Source of the DNA: Pedobacter yulinensis | Lineage (GTDB): Bacteria; Bacteroidota; Bacteroidia; Sphingobacteriales; Sphingobacteriaceae | NCBI RefSeq assembly: GCF_003029735.1 | Contig: NZ_KZ686268.1 | Coordinates: forward strand, 1,537,769-1,601,768 | Length of the DNA stretch: 64,000 nt | Direction of reading: 5' to 3' | Shown: positions 53,415 through 64,000 of the stretch, piece by piece | Layout of the letters: the number at the start of each line of letters is the position of its first letter | Numbering within the stretch: the first letter of the stretch is position 1 | Notes under the pieces: generated by a model | What the model saw: the letters and a program-made list of their open reading frames with translations, nothing else | Database searches by the model: none | Told to the model about the DNA's origin: nothing | Program-made: the position numbers and the translations under genes

Positions 53415-54143
53415 ATGATCATTTTAATATTTTTTCTTACGCATTGGTTCCTGTCACTTTTTTCCCAAACTTTTTTTCTTCACCGGTACGCTTCCCATAA
53501 GATGTTTCGCATGGAGCGGTTCTGGGAACGGTTCTTTTATGCATTCACATTGATTGCGCAGGGTTCTTCTTTTTTAAACCCTCGGGCTTACGCCATTTTG
53601 CACCGCATGCACCATGCATACAGCGACACCGAAAAGGATCCGCATTCTCCGCATTTCTTTAAAGATGTGTTCGGTATGATGATCGCAACCAAAAACATGT
53701 ACCTGAATTACCTGCGTTTCAAGATTGAACCGGAACCGGCTTTTCGTGGTAAGTACCCTGAATGGCCGCTGATCGACCGCATAGGCGATTCCTGGTTCTG
53801 GCGCGTTGGGGTTGCACTCCTGTACATCGCTTTTTACGTGACTTTCGCTACGCACTGGTGGATGTATCTGTTGCTTCCGGTTCATTTCCTCATGGGGCCT
53901 ATTCACGGAGCAGTTGTTAACTGGTGCGGGCACAAATACGGTTATTCGAACCATGATAACGATGACCATAGTAAAAACTCACTGCCGCTGGACTTTCTGA
54001 TGCTCGGCGAGCTTTTTCAGAACAACCACCACAAACGGCCTAACAGTCCGAATTTTGCTTCGCGCTGGTTCGAATTTGATCCGACTTACCCGGTCATGAA
54101 AATGCTGCATTGGATGCGGATCATTCGCATCAGGAAAGTTTAG
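53415..54143 (+). CDS. Acyl-CoA/fatty-acid desaturase family membrane protein
   Basis: 242 aa, about four membrane helices. The three His boxes of membrane di-iron desaturases: HRYASH (about 23-28), HRMHH in [22 protein letters not shown], and NNHHK in [25 protein letters not shown]. It introduces a double bond into acyl chains using oxygen and electrons from a ferredoxin-like donor. At 242 aa it is shorter than typical stearoyl desaturases but complete. Likely co-transcribed with the cupin gene. Confidence 0.9.
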   Translation: MIILIFFLTHWFLSLFSQTFFLHRYASHKMFRMERFWERFFYAFTLIAQGSSFLNPRAYAILHRMHHAYSDTEKDPHSPHFFKDVFGMMIATKNMYLNYLRFKIEPEPAFRGKYPEWPLIDRIGDSWFWRVGVALLYIAFYVTFATHWWMYLLLPVHFLMGPIHGAVVNWCGHKYGYSNHDNDDHSKNSLPLDFLMLGELFQNNHHKRPNSPNFASRWFEFDPTYPVMKMLHWMRIIRIRKV

Positions 54144-54202
54144 CCGGATGGCCGGAAGCCCGCCCGATGCCTGGGGCGGGGCATAGAAATGGTTTTAAAT
54201 AA

Positions 54203-54230
54203 AAAAGCCACCGACTGATCGGTGGCTTTT
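54203..54230. terminator. Bidirectional terminator, desaturase/helicase
   Basis: 12-bp perfect stem AAAAGCCACCGA/TCGGTGGCTTTT with CTGA loop, A-rich left and T-rich right; serves both convergent genes. Confidence 0.9.
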
Positions 54231-54236
54231 GTGTGT

Positions 54237-55502
<1,266 letters not shown>

Positions 55503-55545
55503 GTCAATTAAATAAATCAGATACGCTCTGTCGGCATCTGCGCCG

Positions 55546-55553
55546 CAAAGATA
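55546..55553 (-). promoter_or_regulatory. -7 box of the DEAD-box helicase gene
   Basis: TATCTTTG on the minus strand fits TAnnTTTG and gives a leader of about 38 nt before ATG 55502. Confidence 0.6.
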
Positions 55554-55631
55554 CGGTAAAAAGGCGGGATGGGAAAATTGGGAGCTTATATGGACATGTC
55601 ACGGCTGCGCCGGATACACTTCGAGTCCTGC

Positions 55632-55664
55632 AAAGTTGGTAACTTTCGTAAAGTTACCAACTTT
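55632..55664. repeat. Nested 33-bp palindrome
   Basis: AAAGTTGGTAACTTT (55632-55646), CGT, AAAGTTACCAACTTT (55650-55664): 15-bp perfect arms. Each arm is itself palindromic (AAGTT-GGT-AACTT), so AAGTT/AACTT half-sites occur four times in phase. An AAGTTAAATTTTTTAA tail follows. It lies in a 257-bp gene-free gap and could be an operator pair or a terminator of nothing visible. Confidence 0.7.
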
Positions 55665-55759
55665 AAGTTAAATTTTTTAATAAAAAAAATCAAAATAATA
55701 AATTTAGTGAGTCGCTGGACTGCCAATGAACAGACCGTGCATACAAACCCAACGATTTG

Positions 55760-57097
55760 CTACATGGCATTTTTCCCTCGCGTCAGCTTTTGAAAAATAA
55801 AATAAAGAATACCAAATCCGATAAACGCCGCCACACCGGTCAGGGCTGCCGCCGGATCGTCACCGTAAATACTGATGGCCACATACACATAAGCTAAGAT
55901 AAAAAGCAACGGCACAACAGGATAGAAGCTGACCTTGTAAAACGTTGAATCATCTGCTGCTGCCTGGGCCTTCCTGAGCATGAAAATGGTTGCCGCACCA
56001 CTTGCCATGCTGATACATTCAAGAAATATGGTGTAGTTCAAAATCTTATCGAAGGTCTTGGCGAAAAAGATGATCAGTACGGCCATCGCCGTGTACACGC
56101 TCAGGCTTACAGCCATGACATTGTTTTTCCCGTTTGTCTGCGCGAACACAGCCGGCAACGCGTGTTCCTGCCCCATGGCAAACATAATGCGTGGATTGCT
56201 CAGCAGGTTTACATTGACATAACCAAGAACAGAAACGAAGATCAGAACCGAAAGAACGGTGTAACCTTTGGGGCCGAAAATGCTGCCGGCCAGAATGGCT
56301 GCAATGCTTTTTGCCGAGCCGAGCGCCTCAAAGCCAATGACCCACACATAAGCAAAGTTGATGAGCAGGTAGAGCGTAATGATCAGCAGCAGACCAATAA
56401 TGATGGCTTTCGGCAGAATCCGCTTGGCTTCTTTGGTTTCGCCGCCGAAATTGATCGTTGCCTGGTAGCCTGCGAAACTGAAGGAAACGGCAATGAGACA
56501 CAGTCCCAGCAGCCTGCCGAAGTCCTGCCAGCTGCCCACAGGTTGCACGGTGCGGGCGGGGGTGGCCGCTTGCGGTACAAAAAACACGGCGCAGATCAGC
56601 ACCAATACCGTGACGATCTTTACGATCGTCAGCACGTTCTGCGTTTTCGAGCTGGCCTTCAGGCCCAGTAAATTGACACCATACAACACAAGCAGGCTGC
56701 CGATGGCGATGCCGCTCCGGTAAGCCTGGTCTGCCGCTCCGGGCGGGAGGATAACGCTGCAGATGTATTCAGCCCCGATCAGGCTGACTGCCGCAACCGA
56801 TGCCGCCGACGAAACGATACCAATACAATTAATGGAAAAGGCGACAGCCGGATGGTACCCTATGGAAAAGATTTTATAATACGCGCCTGTTAACGGATAA
56901 CGGGAGCCGATCTCTGCAAAAGTCAGCGCCCCGCAAAGCGCCACAATGCCGCCGGCTATCCAGGCGCCAAAAAACAATTCTTCGGTACCCGCTTTGGCAG
57001 CCACGTTGACCGGCGTACGGAAAATTCCCATTCCGATAACCAGGCTTACGACGATCATGGCCAGGTCGAACAGGGAGAGCTGTTTTTTGATTTTCAT
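55760..57097 (-). CDS. APC-family amino-acid permease
   Basis: 445 aa from ATG 57097 (MKIKKQLSLFDLAMIVVSLVIGMGIFRTP); the longer frame needs TTG. About 12 helices; the TM1 motif GMGIFRTP and TM6-region VIGFEALGSAKSIAAIL fit APC/LAT transporters. It is a stand-alone gene; substrate unknown. Helices at the C-terminus (VVPLLFILAYVYVAISIYG, AALTGVAAFIGFGILYFIF) are typical. Confidence 0.88.
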   Translation of the reverse strand: MKIKKQLSLFDLAMIVVSLVIGMGIFRTPVNVAAKAGTEELFFGAWIAGGIVALCGALTFAEIGSRYPLTGAYYKIFSIGYHPAVAFSINCIGIVSSAASVAAVSLIGAEYICSVILPPGAADQAYRSGIAIGSLLVLYGVNLLGLKASSKTQNVLTIVKIVTVLVLICAVFFVPQAATPARTVQPVGSWQDFGRLLGLCLIAVSFSFAGYQATINFGGETKEAKRILPKAIIIGLLLIITLYLLINFAYVWVIGFEALGSAKSIAAILAGSIFGPKGYTVLSVLIFVSVLGYVNVNLLSNPRIMFAMGQEHALPAVFAQTNGKNNVMAVSLSVYTAMAVLIIFFAKTFDKILNYTIFLECISMASGAATIFMLRKAQAAADDSTFYKVSFYPVVPLLFILAYVYVAISIYGDDPAAALTGVAAFIGFGILYFIFQKLTRGKNAM

Positions 57098-57176
57098 GTT
57101 GCGGTTTATGGCGGGCAAGATACGGGTAATTGTGTATTTGTTGAAACTTTACAAGTTGCAGGCATGCAGAAAAGCC

Positions 57177-57184
57177 TAACTTTG
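57177..57184 (+). promoter_or_regulatory. -7 box of parE
   Basis: TAACTTTG fits TAnnTTTG. It abuts the in-frame ATG at 57186, which would then be leaderless; the family start is ATG 57252, leaving a 60-nt leader. Confidence 0.6.
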
Positions 57185-57251
57185 CATGTTGAAAAATCCG
57201 CCTGGATCATCAGGCGGTGACCCGCAAACAAAGACTGCAAAAAGTAAACAC

Positions 57252-59141
57252 ATGGCTGAAGCAACCTATAATGATGACAGTATTCGCTCGCTCGACTGGA
57301 AAGAACACATCAGACTGCGGCCGGGCATGTATATTGGTAAACTCGGCGACGGCTCCTCTGCCGACGACGGGATCTACGTGCTCCTGAAAGAAATCGTCGA
57401 TAATTCGATTGATGAATTTGTGATGGGGACGGGTAAAACCATTGAGATCAACGTTTCTGATCAGAAGGTGAGCGTGCGCGACTATGGCCGTGGCATTCCG
57501 CTTGGAAAGGTGATCGATTGCGTCTCAAAAATTAATACCGGAGGTAAGTACGACAGCAATGCCTTCCAGAAATCGGTCGGTCTGAACGGCGTGGGTACAA
57601 AAGCAGTAAATGCTCTTTCCACTTTTTTTACCGTTCAAAGCTACCGCGATGGCCGGACCAAGAAAGCGGAATTTTCGCAGGGCGTACTGAGCATGGAGCA
57701 CCCTGAAATTGAAACGACCCAGCGTAACGGTACCGCCATCAATTTTGTTCCCGACGAAAGCATTTTCAGGAATTTCCATTTTATACCAGATTTCGTTGAG
57801 AAGATGATCTGGAATTATGTGTTCCTCAACACCGGCCTCACCATCAATTTCAACAACCAGAAATATTTCTCAGAACGGGGTCTTTACGACCTGCTCATGC
57901 GTGAAGCTGACGTGGATAGCCTGCGTTACCCGATCATCCACCTGAAAGGGAATGACATCGAAGTTGCCATGACGCACGGCCAGCAATACGGGGAAGACTA
58001 CCACTCGTTCGTAAACGGGCAGCACACCACCCAGGGCGGCACACACCAGGCGGCTTTCCGCGAAGCGGTGGTTAAAACGATACGGGAATTTTATAAAAAA
58101 GAGTTTGACGCAGCCGATGTGCGTTCGTCTATTATCGCAGCAGTTTCTGTACGGGTGCAGGAGCCGGTTTTCGAGTCCCAGACCAAAACGAAACTCGGCT
58201 CGCTGAATATGGGACCCGATGGCCCAACCGTACGCACATTCGTAAACGATTTCGTTAAAAAGGAACTTGATGATTACCTGCACAAACATGCCGACGTAGC
58301 AGAGGCCCTGTTGAAGAGAATTCAGCAAAGCGAGCGTGAAAGGAAGGATATTGCTGGTATCAAAAAACTAGCGAACGACCGCGCCAAAAAAGCCTCGCTC
58401 CACAATAAAAAGCTGCGCGATTGCAAGGTGCATTTTAACTCAACCCATGAACGCCGTTATGAAACAACGCTTTTCATCACCGAAGGAGATTCTGCCTCAG
58501 GCTCAATCACCAAGTCGCGCGATGTGGAGACACAAGCGGTTTTCAGCCTGAAGGGAAAGCCGCTTAACTGTTATGAACTGACCAAAAAGGTGGTCTATGA
58601 GAACGAGGAGTTTAACCTGCTGCAGCATGCGCTTAATGTTGAAGACGGAATTGAAAACCTCCACTATAACAACATTGTCATTGCAACCGATGCGGACGTG
58701 GATGGTATGCACATCCGTTTGCTGATGATGACCTTCTTCCTGCAGTTTTTCCCCGACCTGGTCCGGGCAGGGCATGTCTATATCCTGCAAACGCCGCTGT
58801 TCCGTGTGCGCAACAAGAAAGAAACGATTTACTGCTACAGTGAAGAAGAACGCCGCAATGCAATTGAAAAACTTGGCAACAAGCCGGAAATTACCCGGTT
58901 TAAGGGGTTGGGCGAGATTTCGCCTGAAGAGTTTGGCCTGTTTATCGGCGCAGACATCAGGCTTGACCCGGTTATTCTCAAAGAGCAGACCATTAAAAAC
59001 CTGCTGGAATATTACATGGGAAAAAATACACCGGAGCGTCAGCAGCATATTATCAGAAACCTGCGTATTGAGAAAGACGAGATACAGCCAGAGAAAGCCA
59101 TTGAGCTCAGTGAGCCGGTTGTAACCGAAGAAGTGGCTTGA
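57252..59141 (+). CDS. parE: Topoisomerase IV subunit B (ParE)
   Basis: 629 aa from ATG 57252 ([29 protein letters not shown]). GHKL ATPase: [54 protein letters not shown]; transducer [32 protein letters not shown] and [32 protein letters not shown]. Its motifs ([18 protein letters not shown]) are those of Bacteroidota ParE rather than GyrB, which has an extra insert. It decatenates daughter chromosomes with ParC, whose gene is not in the window. Confidence 0.92.
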   Translation: MAEATYNDDSIRSLDWKEHIRLRPGMYIGKLGDGSSADDGIYVLLKEIVDNSIDEFVMGTGKTIEINVSDQKVSVRDYGRGIPLGKVIDCVSKINTGGKYDSNAFQKSVGLNGVGTKAVNALSTFFTVQSYRDGRTKKAEFSQGVLSMEHPEIETTQRNGTAINFVPDESIFRNFHFIPDFVEKMIWNYVFLNTGLTINFNNQKYFSERGLYDLLMREADVDSLRYPIIHLKGNDIEVAMTHGQQYGEDYHSFVNGQHTTQGGTHQAAFREAVVKTIREFYKKEFDAADVRSSIIAAVSVRVQEPVFESQTKTKLGSLNMGPDGPTVRTFVNDFVKKELDDYLHKHADVAEALLKRIQQSERERKDIAGIKKLANDRAKKASLHNKKLRDCKVHFNSTHERRYETTLFITEGDSASGSITKSRDVETQAVFSLKGKPLNCYELTKKVVYENEEFNLLQHALNVEDGIENLHYNNIVIATDADVDGMHIRLLMMTFFLQFFPDLVRAGHVYILQTPLFRVRNKKETIYCYSEEERRNAIEKLGNKPEITRFKGLGEISPEEFGLFIGADIRLDPVILKEQTIKNLLEYYMGKNTPERQQHIIRNLRIEKDEIQPEKAIELSEPVVTEEVA

Positions 59142-59143
59142 TG

Positions 59144-60130
59144 CTAACTCCCAGCTGTTTCTTCGGGATGCTGCGGGGGTAACTGGCTGACTTCTTTTTC
59201 AATTACAACCGTTTTCAGGTGCACAGCATACTTTGTCGGCTTGATTCCCTCATCGAATTTCTCTGCAAAGGCCTGTGTAAACTCAGCCCCGAAATACAGG
59301 ATGACGGCTGTATAATAGATCCAGGTGAGGATCACGATAATTGACCCCGCGGCGCCAAATGCAAGCCCGGGGTTCGTTTTTTCCAGGTATAGACCTATGG
59401 CCCACTTGCCGAGACCAAAAAGTAAAGCGGTAAAGCCGGCGCCAACAAGCGCCGATTTCCACCTCAGGACCACGTCGGGCAGCACTTTGAAGATGATGGC
59501 AAATATGGTCGTGACAATGGTGAAGGTAAGCACATTGTTTACGATCATCACAATGAAGGTGGTGGTACTGTCTATTCCCGGCAGGTAGCCTTCAAGAAAA
59601 TGCTGGATCTTATCGCCGAAGCTTAATACAATGCTATTCACGATGAGCGAGACCAGCAACAGAAAACCCATCGAAATAATCAGGGAAAACGACAACAGCC
59701 GGTTTGTAATGAGTTTTTTCCACCCCTTTTTAGGCACGGCTTTTACTTTCCAGATCAGGTTAATGCTGTCCTGGATTTCGATAAAAATCGCCGTTGCACC
59801 CATGATCAGGGTAACAATACCGATAATTAGTCCGATTGAACTTTTGCCCGAAAGGTTTGCATTGTTAACAAAGCCCTGGATCTGTGATGCTGCCTCTGCT
59901 CCTACAAATTCATTGATCTCACCAAAGAGCTGGCCCCTGAGTGCTTCTTCTTTATAAATAATGCTTGTTACTGATAGAATAATGAGCAGGAGAGGGGTTA
60001 ATGAAAACAGTGTGTAGTAGGCTAAAGCGGCACTCAACTTCATCACCCGATCTTCGCTAAAACCTTTACCTGCGGCAACAAGGAGCTGAAATGTCTCCTT
60101 GCCAAACTTCTTTATTTTTGCCAGTGTCAT
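59144..60130 (-). CDS. YihY/BrkB-family membrane protein
   Basis: 328 aa from ATG 60130; a TTG at 60151 would overlap the tamL-like stop. Six membrane helices; the family signature LSAALAYYTLFSLTPLLLIIL and the TM cores GLIIGIVTLIMGATAIFIEIQDSIN and SIIVILTWIYYTAVILYFGAEFTQAFAEKF. Once called RNase BN by error; the true function is unknown, possibly a transporter. It starts 4 bp after the outer-membrane protein gene and is last in that operon. Confidence 0.9.
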   Translation of the reverse strand: MTLAKIKKFGKETFQLLVAAGKGFSEDRVMKLSAALAYYTLFSLTPLLLIILSVTSIIYKEEALRGQLFGEINEFVGAEAASQIQGFVNNANLSGKSSIGLIIGIVTLIMGATAIFIEIQDSINLIWKVKAVPKKGWKKLITNRLLSFSLIISMGFLLLVSLIVNSIVLSFGDKIQHFLEGYLPGIDSTTTFIVMIVNNVLTFTIVTTIFAIIFKVLPDVVLRWKSALVGAGFTALLFGLGKWAIGLYLEKTNPGLAFGAAGSIIVILTWIYYTAVILYFGAEFTQAFAEKFDEGIKPTKYAVHLKTVVIEKEVSQLPPQHPEETAGS

Positions 60131-60134
60131 GTTC

Positions 60135-62426
60135 TTAGAATGGATAGCCAATACCGATGTTCAGGATCAGGTTTTCTTTTCGCCAGCCCTTGTCTCCAAA
60201 AGCAACATCATTTATGACCCAGCGCTGTCCTTCGGGCAGGTAAGGCTTGCGAATCGGGAAGGCCAGGTCCAGCCGTATCACGAAGATACTGGCGTCGACA
60301 CGTAAACCGGCACCTGTGCCTAAGGCCAGTTCGTCAAGCGCTTTTGAAAGCCTGAACTGGGAGCCTGGCCTGAGCGGATCTTCGCGCCGCAGCCAGACAT
60401 TACCGGCATCAACAAAAATTGCCCCATACAGGATGCTGACCAGCTTTGCACGCAATTCGGTGTTCAGCATCATTTTCACATCGCCACCCTGGTCGGCAAA
60501 CAGGGCATTCGGGTTTACACGATACGTACCCGGGCCAAGCGACCGGGCTGCAAAAGCACGGATGTCGTTGCTGCCGCCGGCAAAAAATTGCCGTACAAAC
60601 GGCAGCGAACTGCTGTTGCCATATGCGTAACCATAACCTAGGTTCAGACGGTTTGCCCAGATCAAGCCACGGTTAATCTTTAAATAATCCCGGAGGTCAG
60701 CTTCGAATCGCACGAACTGGGTTAGCGATGTGTTGAACAGACGTTTAGAACCGTCTTCTTTTTCTTTGAAGAAAAGCCCTACAACATTGCCCGCCGTCTG
60801 CACATTGCCCATAAAGAACAGATTGTTGCGTCGGGTCTGGTCAATCTGGTTGTTATAGGTGTATGTATAGTTCGAACCGATAATAAACTGGTTTTCATAG
60901 GTGCTGAACAGTACCGGGTTGTTTTGCCTGGCCAGGCGGAAGGAATCTGTCTGGCTGATCAGTTTAACGAAGTTGACCGATATCGGGTTCAGCACATGTT
61001 CTTTAAAGGCGCTTTCTTTCCAGTTGTAACCAAATTCGCCTTTTACAGAGCCCAGCGAGAAATAATTTGCCCGGTTCAACAGCTGGAAAGCAAGACTGAC
61101 ATTGGTCTTCGGCACAAAGGCACTCGTGCTCCTGGGTTCGAAGAAAGGCGTAATGAAGCGCGGAAACGATAGTTTGCCTTCAGCACTCAGCGAATACGAG
61201 CTTACGCCAGCCTGTGTGCCTTTGACCTGCGTTTCGAAGCCGCCGCTTACACTGATATTAAGCTGCTCGGCTCCCCTGAACACATTGCGTGTAAGCTGTG
61301 TCAGGGTGACTTCTGACCCGACAAAGTTGTTGGATTTACTGGTTCCGGTTACCGAAAGCGAAAGGGAATTTCTTTTTAAGGGAGTCAGGTAAACGCTGAG
61401 GTCAAGCTGGTTGTTTTTGAAACTGTCAAGCGGTGTAAATTCGGCCTTTACAAATTTGAATGTGTTCAGGTTAACCAGGCGGTTCAGCGAAAGGTTGTGG
61501 TTTTTCCTGCTGTACGTATCGCCCTTGCTAAAAAAGATCATGCGTTCGAATACCCGCGGTTTAAAGGTATTCCGGCGGTCATAAATTTTAAAGTCTTTAT
61601 ACTCCAGCGGTTGCGTCCTCCTGATAATGGAGTCGCGGTTCAGGTAATAATTAGGGTAAATGCGGATATCGTTAATGGTATAAGGTTTGAGCCCGGCATC
61701 GGGTGTCGTTTCCTTCACGCGCAAATTTACGTTTACCTGGTGTTTACCAATGGTGCTGTCTACTTTCAGGATCAGGTAGTCCGGACCAAAATAAAAGAAT
61801 CCCCTTTCCTTGAGGTCGTTATCGATGCGCTCACGTTCCTGCTTGAAGACATCCAGGCTGTAATAGGAGCCTGGTTTCAGGAGGGACTTTTCTTTGTTCG
61901 CATTCACGATTGCCGCAACGGGCGAGCTATCTGGCGGGAAAGTGACTTTATTGATGGTGTAGCGCTGACCTGTGTTGGCAGTATAGATCGCTTTTGTTTT
62001 GCGTTTCCTGGTCACCGTGTCGCCGGTTACGGCCGCCTGCAGGTATCCCTGGCTGATCAGATAACTGCGCAGCACGTCGTTGTTCAGTTTTAGGCGTACT
62101 TCGCTGCTAAGTACCGGCGGTTCGCCCACCTTTGTACGCAGCCAGTGCCTGATACCCTTTTTCTTTTTAGGCTCGCCGGCAAGGTTATAGATGTATAGTT
62201 TCGGCCTCAGACCGAGAATTTTTTTATTTGGTTTTGGACGGGTCTTGCCTTTCAGTTCGGCCTTCAGCGATTTCTCATCCTTAACTCGGCCCGAAGAATC
62301 CGGATTTATCCTGATCTCAGCGCCGGTATACAGGTTCTGTCCCGGTTTCAGGTATTTGATATTGCTGCAGGCCGTGAGTAAACCGACGCCCAGCAGAAGG
62401 CATAAACGGCTAGTTGTTCTTGTCAT
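60135..62426 (-). CDS. tamL: BamA/TamA-family outer-membrane lipoprotein (TamL type)
   Basis: 763 aa from ATG 62426. MTRTTSRLCLLLGVGLLTAC is a lipoprotein signal with lipobox LTAC, followed by SNIKYLKPGQNLYTGAEIRI; POTRA-like repeats (about 110-400) include INKVTFPPD and LRVKETTPDAGLKPYTINDIRIYPN; the C-terminal barrel has FVRQFFAGGSNDIRAFAARSLGPGTYR and RLDLAFPIRKPYLPEGQRW, ending in Phe. Lipid-anchored TamA homologues paired with TamB are the known Bacteroidota form. It overlaps tamB by 17 bp, so the two are coupled; the pair moves phospholipid or folds outer-membrane proteins. Confidence 0.85.
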   Translation of the reverse strand: MTRTTSRLCLLLGVGLLTACSNIKYLKPGQNLYTGAEIRINPDSSGRVKDEKSLKAELKGKTRPKPNKKILGLRPKLYIYNLAGEPKKKKGIRHWLRTKVGEPPVLSSEVRLKLNNDVLRSYLISQGYLQAAVTGDTVTRKRKTKAIYTANTGQRYTINKVTFPPDSSPVAAIVNANKEKSLLKPGSYYSLDVFKQERERIDNDLKERGFFYFGPDYLILKVDSTIGKHQVNVNLRVKETTPDAGLKPYTINDIRIYPNYYLNRDSIIRRTQPLEYKDFKIYDRRNTFKPRVFERMIFFSKGDTYSRKNHNLSLNRLVNLNTFKFVKAEFTPLDSFKNNQLDLSVYLTPLKRNSLSLSVTGTSKSNNFVGSEVTLTQLTRNVFRGAEQLNISVSGGFETQVKGTQAGVSSYSLSAEGKLSFPRFITPFFEPRSTSAFVPKTNVSLAFQLLNRANYFSLGSVKGEFGYNWKESAFKEHVLNPISVNFVKLISQTDSFRLARQNNPVLFSTYENQFIIGSNYTYTYNNQIDQTRRNNLFFMGNVQTAGNVVGLFFKEKEDGSKRLFNTSLTQFVRFEADLRDYLKINRGLIWANRLNLGYGYAYGNSSSLPFVRQFFAGGSNDIRAFAARSLGPGTYRVNPNALFADQGGDVKMMLNTELRAKLVSILYGAIFVDAGNVWLRREDPLRPGSQFRLSKALDELALGTGAGLRVDASIFVIRLDLAFPIRKPYLPEGQRWVINDVAFGDKGWRKENLILNIGIGYPF

Positions 62427-64000
62427 CCCTTGGTCTTTGTTCTTTATTTTTCTTTTCACGGCTGCGCTGGAAAATTTCCCGGAAGCGGTTGTAATCGACA
62501 ACCAGCGCAAAGCCGACGCCCGTTTCAATAATCTGTCCTTCTATTACTCCCTCATATTCGTTCCGGCGGTAGGCACGAAGCCTGTAGCGCCCATCGTTCG
62601 AAAGCAGGTATTCAATGTTGACGTTACCGGCAATATTACTGGTCTTTTGATTTTCCTGTCTTGGCCCCTCAAGCCCGAAAGAGCTGCCTACAGAAACAGT
62701 AAGGCGGTCATTCAGCAGGCGTTTCGACAAACCTATTTCCAGGTCGGTTTTATTTTCCAGCTGTCCGGTCGAATAGTCTTCAGTTGAGTTTACACCGAAA
62801 TTGAGGTCAACGCCTTTTACCAGGTCAGAAGCGAGGTTATTAAGCTGCTCGGTCAGCAACTTGCTCACACTCTGACGCGCAAGCGTAGATACGCCGCCGC
62901 CGCCGGCAAGGCTCTGGAAGGGGTTGTCGGCAATGAAGCGTCCCAGGGCAAGCAAGGCGAAGACCTGTTTGTTCAACTCGTTCTCGTTCGCATTTACCTG
63001 CTGGATTTTGGTTTCTGTTTCTGCACGCACCGGGCCGCCCTGGCCCTCGGGCATTTCAAGCTTGAAACTAATTGCCGGTTTCATCAGTTCGCCATCCAGG
63101 TTAAGCAACACCCGGAAAGGGAATTTTTGCTTGAACCGGTTTTGTTCAAGCGTGGAGCGGTTCTCAATCTGGTCTGCAACCAGGTCTATTGGGGCGGCTT
63201 CCACGTCATAAATCGCGGTCATATCCAGGTTCGCGGCTGTAGGTTCTCCCGTCCAGGTGATGGTGCTTCCGTTCTGGATTTTAAATTCTCTTTTCAGCGG
63301 CCCTACGCTCAGGTTATAACCGCCATCCGCAAGTTCATAGGTGCCAGTCAGACTGATTTTACCGCTTGGGTCCATCGTTGCGTTCAGATCGGCTTCGCCT
63401 TTCACCCGCAGTGCATCACCGTTGGCAGGATCCACAACAACATTAAATTCAGCGTCTTTGTCTATGCCAATATTTGCGCTGAAGCTGATGCCCGTTACCG
63501 GCGATTTGGTCAGGCTGTCTACATTCAGGGCCGGTTTGCCGTTAAATGGCGCTGCATCTTCATCGATAAACTGCACAATGCCGTCCTGCTCGATCACTGA
63601 CGGGTCATTCGACGGAATGGCGAAGTAAAATCGCGTTTTGTCTTTGATCTGGATATCTGCATCCACATCGGGCCGGTTCAGGTCGCCCCGTACCTTGATG
63701 TTGCTGCTCAGGTAAACCGTGCCGTAAAACAGTTCGTTGTCTGCCACCGTCGAGTTCAGCGCCCGGAAGTTATCGGTGGTAATGTCAAGCCCGAAGCGGA
63801 AATCCCGGAAGGTCTGCGTATACACCCGACCCTTGATCACGGCTTTTTGGTTGAGCGAGTCGATCAGCGTGAAGTTGTCGAATGCAATGCCCTGATCATC
63901 GAACAAAATGCGTTCGTTCGGCAAACGGAAAAAGGAATTGATCATCGCCACATTAAAGCCGGCTTCTTTAAAGGTCAGGTTGCCGTTTACACGGGGCGCA
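62410..64000 (-). CDS. tamB: TamB-like translocation/assembly protein (5' part outside window)
   Basis: Last 530 codons of a DUF490/TamB protein; the frame is open to the window edge (APRVNGNLTFKEAGFN precedes the first internal start), so the GTG at 63953 is not a real start. Beta-taco repeats alternate hydrophobic strands (IKGRVYTQTFRDFRFGLDITTDNF, KGEADLNATMDPSGKISLTGTYEL) and the conserved C-terminal domain has VRAETETKIQQVN, FALLALGRFIADNPF, YLLSNDGRYRLRAYRRNEYEGV and VGFALVVDYNRFREIF. It bridges inner and outer membrane and works with the TamA-like protein encoded next. Confidence 0.92.
   Translation of the reverse strand, partial: APRVNGNLTFKEAGFNVAMINSFFRLPNERILFDDQGIAFDNFTLIDSLNQKAVIKGRVYTQTFRDFRFGLDITTDNFRALNSTVADNELFYGTVYLSSNIKVRGDLNRPDVDADIQIKDKTRFYFAIPSNDPSVIEQDGIVQFIDEDAAPFNGKPALNVDSLTKSPVTGISFSANIGIDKDAEFNVVVDPANGDALRVKGEADLNATMDPSGKISLTGTYELADGGYNLSVGPLKREFKIQNGSTITWTGEPTAANLDMTAIYDVEAAPIDLVADQIENRSTLEQNRFKQKFPFRVLLNLDGELMKPAISFKLEMPEGQGGPVRAETETKIQQVNANENELNKQVFALLALGRFIADNPFQSLAGGGGVSTLARQSVSKLLTEQLNNLASDLVKGVDLNFGVNSTEDYSTGQLENKTDLEIGLSKRLLNDRLTVSVGSSFGLEGPRQENQKTSNIAGNVNIEYLLSNDGRYRLRAYRRNEYEGVIEGQIIETGVGFALVVDYNRFREIFQRSREKKNKEQRPRDDKNN

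Noticed and set aside
59144..60130. YihY annotated as ribonuclease BN
   Set aside because: That name came from a mistaken assignment; the sequence is a polytopic membrane protein without nuclease motifs.

Overview
The window is a chromosomal segment of a Bacteroidota bacterium, most likely a Sphingobacteriales member (Pedobacter/Mucilaginibacter-like). This rests on a SusC/SusD pair, promoters of the Bacteroidota form (TTTG, 19 bp, TAnnTTTG), the str/S10/spc/alpha ribosomal gene order, a TamB gene paired with a lipoprotein BamA homologue, and an SDR-type threonine dehydrogenase. I see no tRNA, rRNA, CRISPR array, insertion sequence or phage gene.

Layout. 1-6.3 kb (+): a 5'-truncated SusC transporter, its SusD lipoprotein and a secreted S10 serine carboxypeptidase. 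6.4-16.8 kb (-): ten same-strand genes that look like a 3-keto-sugar (glycoside 3-oxidation) catabolic module. They are a GMC flavoprotein with its Tat-borne small subunit, a lipoprotein cytochrome c, a DUF1080 (3-keto-disaccharide hydrolase family) protein, two Gfo/Idh/MocA oxidoreductases, three AP-endonuclease-2-type TIM barrels and an NupG-like MFS transporter. A strong terminator splits the module into an upstream and a downstream transcript. 17.3-26.0 kb: mixed housekeeping and accessory genes (threonine dehydrogenase, YebC, RlmD, a GIN-domain surface protein, a PyrR-like phosphoribosyltransferase, a MarR/MFS pair, an AraC regulator, a VOC protein). 26.4-47.4 kb (+): rpsL-rpsG-fusA-rpsJ, then a 2.4-kb interruption (a coiled-coil membrane protein, a TauE-type exporter and DUF1634), then rplC to rplQ including secY, map, infA, a 38-residue rpmJ and rpoA. 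47.5-64 kb: a 2H phosphoesterase, an SAM methyltransferase, dnaK, a nucleotidyltransferase, a cupin, a fatty-acid desaturase, a DEAD-box helicase, an APC permease, parE, a YihY protein, a TamA-like lipoprotein and the 3' part of tamB.

How the parts work together. In the keto-sugar module the periplasmic dehydrogenase is inferred to oxidise a glycoside at C3 and pass electrons through its Fe-S site to cytochrome c. DUF1080 and Tat-exported partners would then cleave or isomerise the product, and the MFS protein would import it for a cytoplasmic Gfo/Idh/MocA-TIM-barrel pair. The ribosomal block is one long expression unit with several promoter and intergenic RNA-structure signals.

The most striking unexplained signal is a 50-nt element present twice with 49 of 50 bases identical, once directly before rpsM and once directly before rpsD. 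It folds into a two-tier hairpin, and the single difference keeps base pairing. It is a candidate S4-dependent (or similar) ribosomal-protein leader. Other signals are several apparently leaderless genes with TAnnTTTG 4-7 bp before the start codon, a sigma-54-like -24/-12 sequence before dnaK, and a nested 33-bp palindrome at 55.6 kb with no assigned regulator.
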